From Mariaggregatimicrobium sp964498785 (lineage in GTDB: Bacteria > Zhuqueibacterota > Zhuqueibacteria > Thermofontimicrobiales > Thiofontviventaceae): a stretch of 5,678 bases of DNA. This document shows, piece by piece, positions 1 to 5,548 of the stretch. The notes beneath the pieces are model-generated. The model saw nothing but the letters and a program-made list of their open reading frames with translations. It made no database searches and was not told where the DNA came from. The DNA lies in assembly GCA_964498785.1 (NCBI GenBank), contig CAZCJL010000222.1, forward strand, positions 1 to 5,678. Direction: 5' to 3'. Each line of letters opens with the position of its first letter. Position 1 is the stretch's first letter. Position numbers and translations under genes: made by a program.

Positions 1-234
1 TGGAACGAGAACATTGTTTCGGATTTTAAAATACCAACAAAATGGAATTGCACCCGTTTAATGTCTAATTTATTAAAGAAACAGCTTAAAAACAAGTGCT
101 TTCTCAAAATGAAATTTGATATTGGGCTTCGGAACATTTTGTAATTAGCTATTTTATTTGCATGGAACAGAATCATTTTGATCAGAGTAAAAAATGAGAA
201 TAGTCCTAAACTCACTTAATTGAAAGGGAATATT
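1..234. other. Upstream region without a convincing gene
   Basis: The plus strand is open from the window edge to a TAA at 142-144. This could be the last 47 codons of a gene beginning outside the window, reading from W-N-E-N-I to G-L-R-N-I-L. The reading is Lys- and Asn-rich and resembles translated AT-rich DNA, so it is not called as a gene. A second plus-strand frame is open only to about base 61. No clear promoter for the downstream lipoprotein gene and no terminator hairpin were found here. Confidence 0.3.
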
Positions 235-669
235 ATGGTTGCATTATTCGTGCGTTCTGTTACCATTGCCTCGATTGTAATAATGACATTACTTCGCGGC
301 TGCTTTGATTCGAGTACGGATAACGGCGATATTCCTCCGGGTGCTTACAGTTACACAGCCTTTGACAGCGCTGGCGTAAAAGTCGTTACGGGTTGGCTGG
401 ATTTGGATTTTGTTGATGAAGAAAATATTGAGGGGAAATGGGAGTTAACTCCTGTGGGAAATCCATCCAATATTGGACCGCAAATTGGTGACGGAAACCT
501 GATCGGATCGATTAAAGAAAATATTATTCAAATCAACCTGAATCCGAATTGGCGAGACAATAATGTTGTCCTCTTTGGTGACTACTCTGCAGAAAAATTT
601 AACGGTGACTGGCAATGGATTACTTTCGGAGGCCCAACGAATGGAGGAACATTTGAGGCGGTTCGCTAA
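235..669 (+). CDS. Putative small lipoprotein, probable beta-rich domain
   Basis: This gene is not recognised as a named family. It encodes 144 aa from the ATG at 235, which follows AAAGGG at 223-228 by six bases. An in-frame TTG at 220 would add five residues but lies upstream of that ribosome-binding site. Residues 2-22 form a hydrophobic export signal ending in L20-R21-G22-C23, a lipobox-like site, with Cys23 as the expected lipidated residue. Arg at the -2 position is unusual. The mature part starts with a short polar linker (S26 to P35) and continues with alternating hydrophobic and polar segments. These carry GWLDLDF (53-59), IEGKW (65-69), NLNPNW (101-106) and FNGDWQW (122-128). The repeated Gly-x-Trp-like pattern suggests a small beta-barrel or sandwich, somewhat lipocalin- or avidin-like; this is inference. 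The expected location is the envelope, anchored by lipid. The gene stands alone, with no close neighbour on the same strand. Confidence 0.75.
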   Translation: MVALFVRSVTIASIVIMTLLRGCFDSSTDNGDIPPGAYSYTAFDSAGVKVVTGWLDLDFVDEENIEGKWELTPVGNPSNIGPQIGDGNLIGSIKENIIQINLNPNWRDNNVVLFGDYSAEKFNGDWQWITFGGPTNGGTFEAVR

Positions 670-691
670 GATGACCAAGGAAAAGTGAGTT

Positions 692-719
692 TTGACATAA
701 CAAAAGGGTGTCTTATTAT
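692..719 (+). promoter_or_regulatory. Candidate sigma70-like promoter
   Basis: TTGACA at 692-697 is a perfect -35 match. It is separated by 16 bp from TATTAT at 714-719, a five-of-six -10 match. It lies just after the lipoprotein stop codon and about 330 bp before the next gene, so it would produce either a long leader or a non-coding transcript. AT-rich DNA gives chance matches, so the call is tentative. Confidence 0.3.
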
Positions 720-724
720 CCGGC

Positions 725-741
725 AAAGCAAGACTGCTTTT
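725..741 (+). terminator. Weak terminator-like hairpin
   Basis: AAAGCA at 725-730 pairs with TGCTTT at 735-740 around a four-base loop, and four T residues run to 741. The six-pair stem has little GC, so it would be a weak terminator for the lipoprotein transcript, if it acts at all. Confidence 0.2.
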
Positions 742-961
742 CACGCATTGCTTGCTGGTTATTAATTTTATTCGGATCAATTCCGGGCCGTACTTCATGA
801 TTAACAACTTACAATGACGAATCATACGAATCGATGTGCCACATATTTATATTCTACCTAAAATTATAAATCAAATTTTCATTTTTGAATTTTAGTTTCA
901 ATTTACTATTGATATCATGAATTAATCGAACCTGATTTTTTTACATTATGTTATTTATGCT

Positions 962-989
962 TTGAGATTTTAAGTGTTACGTGTTTAAT
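962..989 (+). promoter_or_regulatory. Candidate promoter for the membrane protein/dehydrogenase pair
   Basis: TTGAGA at 962-967 and TTTAAT at 984-989 are five-of-six matches to sigma70 -35 and -10 boxes with a 16-bp spacer. They lie about 60 bp upstream of the 1050 start codon. The surrounding DNA is very AT-rich, so chance matches are likely. Confidence 0.25.
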
Positions 990-1049
990 GAAAACGATCA
1001 ACTTTCAATAAAGTAAAATTTATACATATTTATTACTAAAGGAAAAATC

Positions 1050-1241
1050 ATGAAATTGAATGTGAAAACCAGATTTGATAAATTCAGTGTTCGCGGTCTG
1101 GTCTATATGGGAATTTCCGGTGCTTTGTTGGCGTACGAAATGCTAACAAAGGAAGAAACCCGGCTTTTGCTGTACGTTGGGTATGGATTAGTGTTTATTA
1201 TCGGATTAATTTGCTTAATTTTCATATCAGAAAATGACTAA
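1050..1241 (+). CDS. Small two-helix membrane protein, unknown function
   Basis: This 63-aa protein is not recognised as a known family. The ATG at 1050 is preceded by AAAGGA at 1038-1043 with six bases between, a good ribosome-binding site. The N-terminus is basic (K2, K5, R7, K11, R15). It is followed by a first hydrophobic segment at about 17-33, a short charged loop TKEETR (33-38), and a second very hydrophobic helix at about 39-59. The protein ends in S-E-N-D. The positive-inside rule predicts a helical hairpin in the inner membrane with both ends in the cytoplasm. Its stop codon overlaps the first possible ATG of the dehydrogenase gene in ATGACTAA, so the two genes are almost certainly co-transcribed and possibly translationally coupled. 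A role as a membrane partner of the dehydrogenase is conceivable but not shown. Confidence 0.7.
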   Translation: MKLNVKTRFDKFSVRGLVYMGISGALLAYEMLTKEETRLLLYVGYGLVFIIGLICLIFISEND

Positions 1242-2460
1242 AGAAAGGCGAATGAGGATGAAATCAATTTATTTTGATCTTAAAATTCCTGCATTTTTAA
1301 CAACAAGACTGCTCGGTTTGATGTGGAACGGCGTTTACTATTCTCGAATTTCTCCGGTGATTTTTGGTGATCTGGACGAAGTGGCGCTCCCCGGCGCCAG
1401 GTGGGTTCGGATAAAAAACCGTCTTTCCGGAATTTGTGGTAGCGATTTAAGCCTGTTCTTTTTGGAAGCAAGTCCCAAAATTGCTCTTGCAGCATTACCG
1501 GGATTGAAGCGGGTTTTTCTGGGACATGAAATTGTCGGCACAGTTACAGCGGTTGGCAGTGATGTTCACAATATTAAAGTGGGGGACAGGGTGGTTTATA
1601 AAAACAGTCTGCCATGTTGTTTTAACCAGGAAATTGAACCCTTGTGCCGACATTGTCAGCAGGGTAATTATGCGATATGTGAAAATCAGAGTGTCGGCAA
1701 ACTGCCATCAAATTTAGGAGGTGGATGGAGTGAATCATATATCGCTCACGAGACAATGATGATGAAAGTTCCTGAAAATGTATCAGATGAGGCGGCGGTT
1801 ATTATGGAACCCGCAGCAGTTGCGGTTCGTGCCGTTCTTCGGCGTCAAATTGATCCGGGAGAAAAAATACTGATCATCGGTGCCGGAATTATTGGTTTAT
1901 TGATTTTGCATGTAATCAAACAGCTTTATCCGCAAACAGAGGTGACGATTATTGCTCGTTACCAGTACCAGCGGCAGAAAGCGAGTGCATTGGCTGCAAA
2001 TCATATCGTAACAGAAGGAAATCTCTACCAGGCGATGGCTGATATAACCAATGCCAAACGCTATGAGGGAATGTTCAACAATCAAATGTTGCTTGGTGGA
2101 TTTGATAAAATTTTTGATTGCGTGGGTAAGGGGAAAACGATTCACAATAGCCTGCGTTGGTGTCGGGCCGGTGGGTCTGTCATTCTGGTTGGTGTTGATT
2201 ATAATCCCACCCAATTTGATTATACGCCGCTTATGTTTCAGGAAGTTGATTTTATTTCCAGCTTTTGCCATGGTATGGAATATTATAATGGTCAAACAAT
2301 TTCCACATTCGATTTGGTGTTAAAATTGCAACATGAAAACAAACTGAACTTGAACAACTTTGTTACCCATCGTTTTTCACTCGCCGAGTATCGTCGAGCA
2401 TTGACCACCGTGACGAACAAATCCCGTTATCCGGTGATAAAGGCAGTGTTTGAATTTTAA
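1234..2460 (+). CDS. Zinc-dependent alcohol dehydrogenase-like protein (MDR superfamily)
   Basis: A soluble, cytoplasmic NAD(P)-dependent oxidoreductase of the medium-chain dehydrogenase/reductase (MDR) superfamily, sorbitol/threonine dehydrogenase-like; the substrate is unknown. Residue numbers here count from the ATG at 1234 (408 aa). The ATG at 1258 (400 aa) is the more likely start, because AAAGG at 1244-1248 lies nine bases before it. The GroES-like catalytic domain has GICGSD (66-71, Cys68 as zinc ligand), GHE (97-99, His98 and Glu99) and VGDRVV (116-121). The structural-zinc loop has Cys138-x2-Cys141-x7-Cys149, with the expected first Cys displaced to 128/129. Glu192 in MEP is the usual third catalytic ligand. 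The Rossmann domain has GAGIIG (216-221). The second strand ends in Ala241-Arg242 where NAD enzymes usually have Asp, which suggests NADP preference (inference). The C-terminus is complete. The gene overlaps the small membrane-protein gene upstream, indicating an operon. Confidence 0.9.
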   Translation: MTKERRMRMKSIYFDLKIPAFLTTRLLGLMWNGVYYSRISPVIFGDLDEVALPGARWVRIKNRLSGICGSDLSLFFLEASPKIALAALPGLKRVFLGHEIVGTVTAVGSDVHNIKVGDRVVYKNSLPCCFNQEIEPLCRHCQQGNYAICENQSVGKLPSNLGGGWSESYIAHETMMMKVPENVSDEAAVIMEPAAVAVRAVLRRQIDPGEKILIIGAGIIGLLILHVIKQLYPQTEVTIIARYQYQRQKASALAANHIVTEGNLYQAMADITNAKRYEGMFNNQMLLGGFDKIFDCVGKGKTIHNSLRWCRAGGSVILVGVDYNPTQFDYTPLMFQEVDFISSFCHGMEYYNGQTISTFDLVLKLQHENKLNLNNFVTHRFSLAEYRRALTTVTNKSRYPVIKAVFEF

Positions 2461-2579
2461 CCAGGCACCAGTTGGATACGAAAAATAAAAAATTGTAATA
2501 ATGCATCAAAATCGATCAGCTCATTAAATATTTTATTTGATTGTAGAATATTAAAATTCAGTAAAATTATACATGTTAG

Positions 2580-2608
2580 TTGACTTTCATAATTTAAATG
2601 TTTATTTT
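2580..2608 (+). promoter_or_regulatory. Candidate sigma70-like promoter of the TPR gene
   Basis: TTGACT at 2580-2585 is a five-of-six -35 box. It is separated by 17 bp from TATTTT at 2603-2608. Transcription would begin near 2615 and give a leader of about 24 nt that includes the ribosome-binding site GGGAG at 2624-2628, ten bases before the ATG at 2639. The position fits the start of a new transcription unit after the dehydrogenase gene. Confidence 0.45.
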
Positions 2609-2638
2609 AGAGTGAGATAATTCGGGAGATACTCATCC

Positions 2639-3997
2639 ATGGCACGTACCTATATAAAAATCCTGTTTATATTTTTAATAATAGGAAACACCTCGTTAAT
2701 GTTGTCTCAGCAACAGGATACCACTGCCACATCTGCTGAAACGGAAAATGTTCGAACTAATTTTTCCGAAAGTCAGGAGACCAGCGATACGTTTTCTATT
2801 TTAACAAAATATATCCTTCCCGCATTGATGAGTTTGCTGGTCGGTATTCTACTATATTTAATCAAAAAATATTTTGATCTCAGTCGCGAAAACAGTGATT
2901 TAAAAGCACGACAGGAGGCTTTTGAATCTTCCTATAAAGAAGAGATCAGCAAAAATATTACTAATTTACAAGAGCAGATCGAACGACACGAATTTTGTAC
3001 ACGCCGTGAAAAGCTTTACCGTGAACTGGATTTACCATTTATGCACTGGCATGGCGTTGAGAATTGTGTCATTTTTAAAGAGAAAGAAAAGCGACATTTA
3101 GTTGCTATTCAGGAAATTGATAAACCGGAATACAAAGATTGGTTGGCTGGCCATGATTTTTTATTGTTGGCAATTTATAAAGAAGTTGTAAAAGAAAATC
3201 ATCAGGAAGCGATTGAGTTAATTAATCATATTTTTAGTTCAAAAGAGAACCATGCAGAAATTCAGGCAAGTGCTCATCTTCAAAAAGCCCGAATATTAAA
3301 GGAACACTCAGAAAATAATATTCCGGAAATTCTGGATTTATTGGAAAAAGCCAAAAAATTAAATCCCTATAATATCTCCTGTCTTTATTATTATGCAAAG
3401 GTCAATAACGACATTAAGGAATATAAAGTTGCTGCCGCAATACTGAAAGAACTGCGCGAAATAAAACAATCAGAATTGTTCCCGATAAATATTAGCCTTA
3501 CTTTGGCCGATGTATATACAAGCCTTAGAAAATATGATAACGCTCTCGAATTAGTGGAGAGTTATCTTATTTTTCATCCATATCATGTAAAGAGTATTAA
3601 ATCGAAAGCCAGTATCTATTTTCACAACAAAAAGATCACCGATGGCGCAATCGAGCGATTTCGGGTACAAATTATGTCCATTAATACAGGCGATGACCCG
3701 GAATTGCATTATGCCGTGGCATTGTTGGAATACAGGCTAAAGAAATACGAAGATGCTGAGAAACGTCTTGATCGGATTATCTTGAAAAGAAACCGGTTTG
3801 TGGATTATCGTGTCCTGCTTGCAAACATTTATTTTGATCGGGATAATGAAGAAAAATTATTAGATACTTTGAAAAAAATCGTGAATATCGATAGTGATAA
3901 AATATCGAAAAGAAAAATCAAAAATGTAATTGAACAGATCGAAAAAATCGGATTGGAAACAGCAAAAAAGAAACGCAGCTTTAATATTGGCATGTAA
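2639..3997 (+). CDS. Membrane-anchored coiled-coil/TPR protein
   Basis: A 452-aa protein of unknown specific role. Residues 1-23 look like a signal peptide or first membrane helix (basic start, hydrophobic core at 8-22). A polar Gln/Thr/Ser-rich stretch (24-51) follows, then a clear transmembrane helix at about 54-75 that ends in Lys-Lys. Residues 80-118 are heptad-like and charged, suggesting a coiled coil. The rest is alpha-helical with tetratricopeptide-like repeats from about 170 to 440, for example around EAIELI (190-195), ALELVESYL (302-310) and YEDAEKRLDRI (370-380). The positive-inside rule puts the short N-terminal loop in the periplasm and the coiled coil plus TPR region in the cytoplasm. 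It probably acts as a scaffold for protein-protein contacts at the inner membrane. The segment at 120-168, with FMHWHG (134-139), matches no domain I recognise. No enzymatic motif is visible. Confidence 0.8.
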   Translation: MARTYIKILFIFLIIGNTSLMLSQQQDTTATSAETENVRTNFSESQETSDTFSILTKYILPALMSLLVGILLYLIKKYFDLSRENSDLKARQEAFESSYKEEISKNITNLQEQIERHEFCTRREKLYRELDLPFMHWHGVENCVIFKEKEKRHLVAIQEIDKPEYKDWLAGHDFLLLAIYKEVVKENHQEAIELINHIFSSKENHAEIQASAHLQKARILKEHSENNIPEILDLLEKAKKLNPYNISCLYYYAKVNNDIKEYKVAAAILKELREIKQSELFPINISLTLADVYTSLRKYDNALELVESYLIFHPYHVKSIKSKASIYFHNKKITDGAIERFRVQIMSINTGDDPELHYAVALLEYRLKKYEDAEKRLDRIILKRNRFVDYRVLLANIYFDRDNEEKLLDTLKKIVNIDSDKISKRKIKNVIEQIEKIGLETAKKKRSFNIGM

Positions 3998-4047
3998 TTA
4001 AAATTAGGTCTTGATTTTCGTTTAAATTTTCTTTAAATTATATAGTT

Positions 4048-4072
4048 GTTAAAAATATGAAGTTAAAAATAT
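4048..4072 (+). repeat. Perfect 11-bp direct repeat upstream of the first small ORF
   Basis: GTTAAAAATAT occurs at 4048-4058 and again at 4062-4072, separated by GAA (14-bp period). A second, shorter repeat, TTTAAATT, lies just upstream at 4021-4028 and 4032-4039, with an 11-bp period. Both sit between the TPR gene and the ribosome-binding site of the small ORF, where an operator or activator site would be expected. They are AT-only or nearly so, and chance is possible. Confidence 0.4.
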
Positions 4073-4099
4073 CGTTTGTAGAACAGGGGGCTGTATACT

Positions 4100-4270
4100 A
4101 TGACATTATTTAAGATTTCAACAATTTATGGTGCCTGGGATGTGGATATAGAAAAGGAAATCATCACATCGGAGCCGCCAAAACCGCCGGTAGATCTTCC
4201 TGAGAGTCCGCAAAACGGTAATGGCAGATCAACTGATAATATTGATTTGGACGAACAGTTCATAATTTAA
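4100..4270 (+). CDS. Small hypothetical protein, IYGAW family, copy 1
   Basis: A 56-aa protein with no recognised family. The ATG at 4100 follows the purine-rich AGGGGG (4085-4090) by nine bases and is the first start after an in-frame TAG at 4079-4081. The N-terminus reads MTLFKISTIYGAW, and residues 30-33 are PVDL. The same elements occur in the 54-aa product at 4500-4664, which is the best evidence that this is a real gene. Between them lies a Pro/Glu-rich stretch (SEPPKPP, 24-30). The tail is polar and acidic and ends in EQFII. By count the protein has 11 acidic and 4 basic residues. There is no signal peptide, membrane helix or cysteine, so it is probably cytoplasmic and largely disordered after residue 20. 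It starts 102 bp after the TPR gene and ends just before a strong terminator, so it could be the last gene of that transcript or a separate unit. Confidence 0.65.
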   Translation: MTLFKISTIYGAWDVDIEKEIITSEPPKPPVDLPESPQNGNGRSTDNIDLDEQFII

Positions 4271-4287
4271 AAGCAGTGAAATTAAAT

Positions 4288-4328
4288 AAATAAAAAGTGG
4301 CAGGTTTCAACCGTGCCACTTTTTATTT
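4288..4328 (+). terminator. Strong rho-independent terminator, probably bidirectional
   Basis: A 15-bp perfect stem pairs 4288-4302 with 4314-4328. Its GTGGCA/TGCCAC core is flanked by A-runs on the left and T-runs on the right, and GGTT and AACC can pair further inside the loop with one bulged G. The T-run follows the stem on the plus strand, 18 bp after the stop of the first small ORF. The A-run on the left becomes a T-run on the minus strand, so termination from both sides is plausible. Confidence 0.88.
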
Positions 4329-4366
4329 TATGCCTTCGGAGCAGCTAACATTATAAATCCTCCTCT
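4328..4366 (-). other. Seven-codon minus-strand ORF with a consensus ribosome-binding site
   Basis: On the minus strand, AGAGGAGG (4366-4359) lies seven bases before an ATG at 4351. That ATG opens a seven-residue frame, MLAAPKA, with its TAA at 4330-4328 touching the terminator stem. This is the closest match to a full SD sequence in the window, yet it leads to almost no protein. It could be a leader peptide, the remnant of a deleted gene, or a coincidence. On the plus strand the same bases form CCTCCTCT, which resembles an anti-SD sequence. Confidence 0.3.
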
Positions 4367-4433
4367 AACTGTCCGGTTGTTAATATCAAGAATTTTGTAA
4401 AATGACCGATATTTGTAATAATCCATTTTTTAC

Positions 4434-4462
4434 TTGAAAATTAATAAATTTTAATATATATT
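4434..4462 (+). promoter_or_regulatory. Candidate sigma70-like promoter of the second small ORF
   Basis: TTGAAA at 4434-4439 and TATATT at 4457-4462 are each five-of-six matches with the optimal 17-bp spacer. Transcription would begin near 4469, about 30 nt before the ATG at 4500. It lies downstream of the terminator at 4288-4328, so the second small ORF has its own transcript if this promoter is used. Confidence 0.5.
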
Positions 4463-4465
4463 AAA
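4450..4465. repeat. Perfect 16-bp palindrome over the -10 box
   Basis: TTTAATATATATTAAA is its own reverse complement and covers the predicted -10 box of the second small ORF. A dimeric repressor bound here would block the promoter. The composition is purely A/T, so it may instead be only a melting or bending element. Confidence 0.4.
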
Positions 4466-4499
4466 GAGTGTTGGTAGATTGATAAATCGGGTAAAAATT

Positions 4500-4664
4500 A
4501 TGTCTCTTTTTGATATTCGACCGAAAATATATGGCGCCTGGCAACTGGAAGATATTTCTAATTTAACATCTGCAACAGAATATCCGGTTGACTTAAAAAT
4601 TGAAAACATTCAATTTAGAAAGCAGCGCTCCAAAAAAGAAAAACCTAAAACAGAGCAGAAGTAA
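4500..4664 (+). CDS. Small hypothetical protein, IYGAW family, copy 2
   Basis: A 54-aa protein related to the product of 4100-4270. The frame can be extended to a TTG at 4479, but the ATG at 4500 is preferred. It aligns with the start of copy 1 (MSLF against MTLF), lies eight bases after GGG at 4489-4491, and leaves a leader of about 30 nt from the predicted promoter. Residues 1-14 read MSLFDIRPKIYGAW, and residues 29-32 are PVDL. The tail from residue 38 is strongly basic (FRKQRSKKEKPK), with 11 basic and 8 acidic residues overall, the reverse of the acidic copy 1. There is no signal peptide, membrane helix or cysteine. A basic tail could bind nucleic acid or an acidic partner; this is speculation. 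The last 20 bases overlap the 3' end of the opposing thioredoxin-TPR gene, and no terminator was found between them. Confidence 0.6.
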   Translation: MSLFDIRPKIYGAWQLEDISNLTSATEYPVDLKIENIQFRKQRSKKEKPKTEQK

Positions 4665-5478
4665 ACTGCCGATGATATTTGCGGGTTAGTTCATGGTTCG
4701 GGCCTAACAGCTTGAACAATGCTGCACATGCTTTCCGGGCTCCATCATCATCCAGGTTTCTGTCAACTGGTAAAACATCAATCCATGATTCCAGCGCTTT
4801 TTCAAGTTCACCAGTTCTTAATCCTTCAATTCCTTTCACATACATTTTCCATGCACTTTTCTGTTCACCATTCACATTTTTCTTAAAATCATTATATTCA
4901 TTTTCCAGGCGATACAATGTTTTCAGTGCATCAATATAATCCCATTTCGGATGGCTTTCGTCCAGATCTTCCACAAGTTTATGTGCGCGTTCCAAATCTC
5001 TATCAAACAGCGCCTGTGCCAACACTACTCTCACGTCCGGGTCATCACCATTTGTTGCAAGACTATCCTCTAATAATTGAATGGCAGCCTCTTTCCGATT
5101 TGTTTCGATCAGTCGCTCTGCAGCTTCCAGAGTTTTTTTCGTTTTCGTCGGAAGATTTAATTCCAGCCAGCGGACAATTGCATGTTCAGGCATCGCTCCT
5201 GCAAAGTCGGCTATTTCTTTACCCTCTGAATACATCTTCACGCTGGGAATACTACGTATTTGCATCTGCGCTGCTAATTGAGGGTGAGCCTCAGTATTGA
5301 TCTTTATTAACTGCCATTTATTTCCGGACGATCGCGCTAGCTTTTCCAAAACCGGACTCAGCATTTTGCACGGTCCGCACCACGGCGCCCAAAAATCAAC
5401 AACAACCGGAGTTTTGTTACTCGCATCAATAACATCGGCTTGAAAATCAGTAAATTGTTTTTCCATATTTTTCATCAT
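4645..5478 (-). CDS. ybbN: Thioredoxin-TPR protein, YbbN/CnoX-like
   Basis: A 277-aa protein with an N-terminal thioredoxin fold (about residues 7-110) joined to C-terminal TPR-like helices (about 113-277). This is the architecture and approximate length of E. coli YbbN/CnoX (284 aa), a chaperone that protects clients under oxidative stress and passes them to GroEL or DnaK. The active site is WCGPC with Cys34 and Cys37, and cis-Pro78 lies in SIPSV. E. coli YbbN lacks this classical motif, so this protein is predicted to be an active thiol-disulfide oxidoreductase, as in CnoX-type proteins from some other bacteria. The C-terminal part has GELEKALESWIDVL (223-236) and ends in TSALF. There is no signal peptide, so it is cytoplasmic. 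Three ATGs lie at 5478, 5475 and 5466. Only AGG at 5481-5479 lies upstream, too close to the first two, so the start at 5466 (273 aa) is the most likely. The stop TAG lies inside the opposing small ORF. Confidence 0.9.
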   Translation of the reverse strand: MMKNMEKQFTDFQADVIDASNKTPVVVDFWAPWCGPCKMLSPVLEKLARSSGNKWQLIKINTEAHPQLAAQMQIRSIPSVKMYSEGKEIADFAGAMPEHAIVRWLELNLPTKTKKTLEAAERLIETNRKEAAIQLLEDSLATNGDDPDVRVVLAQALFDRDLERAHKLVEDLDESHPKWDYIDALKTLYRLENEYNDFKKNVNGEQKSAWKMYVKGIEGLRTGELEKALESWIDVLPVDRNLDDDGARKACAALFKLLGPNHELTRKYHRQFTSALF

Positions 5479-5548
5479 CCTGACATTTAATAATCATGTG
5501 TCCATTTATTCTTAATTTACCGTCAAGTTAATTTAGATGCATAAAACA

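Larger units (their letters stand above)
670..1049. other. 380-bp gene-free AT-rich region
   Basis: No plus-strand ORF longer than about 15 codons was seen here, and the minus-strand reading through 825-445 looks like a shadow of the lipoprotein gene. The stretch contains a sigma70-like promoter match near its left end and a short hairpin with a T-run at 725-741. Its right half is very AT-rich and probably holds the promoter of the membrane protein/dehydrogenase pair. A small RNA cannot be excluded. Confidence 0.4.

Noticed and set aside
445..825. 126-codon open frame on the minus strand
   Set aside because: It lies over the lipoprotein gene, which has a start signal, export signal and plausible protein composition. 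The minus-strand product has no recognisable domain and no convincing ribosome-binding site.
1280..2323. Several open frames on both strands inside the dehydrogenase gene
   Set aside because: The dehydrogenase frame carries all family motifs from end to end; the others are out-of-frame shadows without domains.
2461..2475. Minus-strand TGGTGCCTGG resembling the YGAW codons of the mini-genes
   Set aside because: Only ten bases match. One minus-strand frame reads T-G-A-W, but no MxLF-x-I start or PVDL surrounds it, so it is probably chance.
4057..4113. 18-codon upstream ORF overlapping the start of the first mini-gene
   Set aside because: No ribosome-binding site precedes its ATG, and the adjacent small ORF has one and a homologue.
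4679..5300. Plus-strand open frames opposite the thioredoxin-TPR gene
   Set aside because: The minus-strand frame contains WCGPC, cis-Pro and TPR-like helices; the plus-strand frames are shadows rich in Ser, Phe and Pro.
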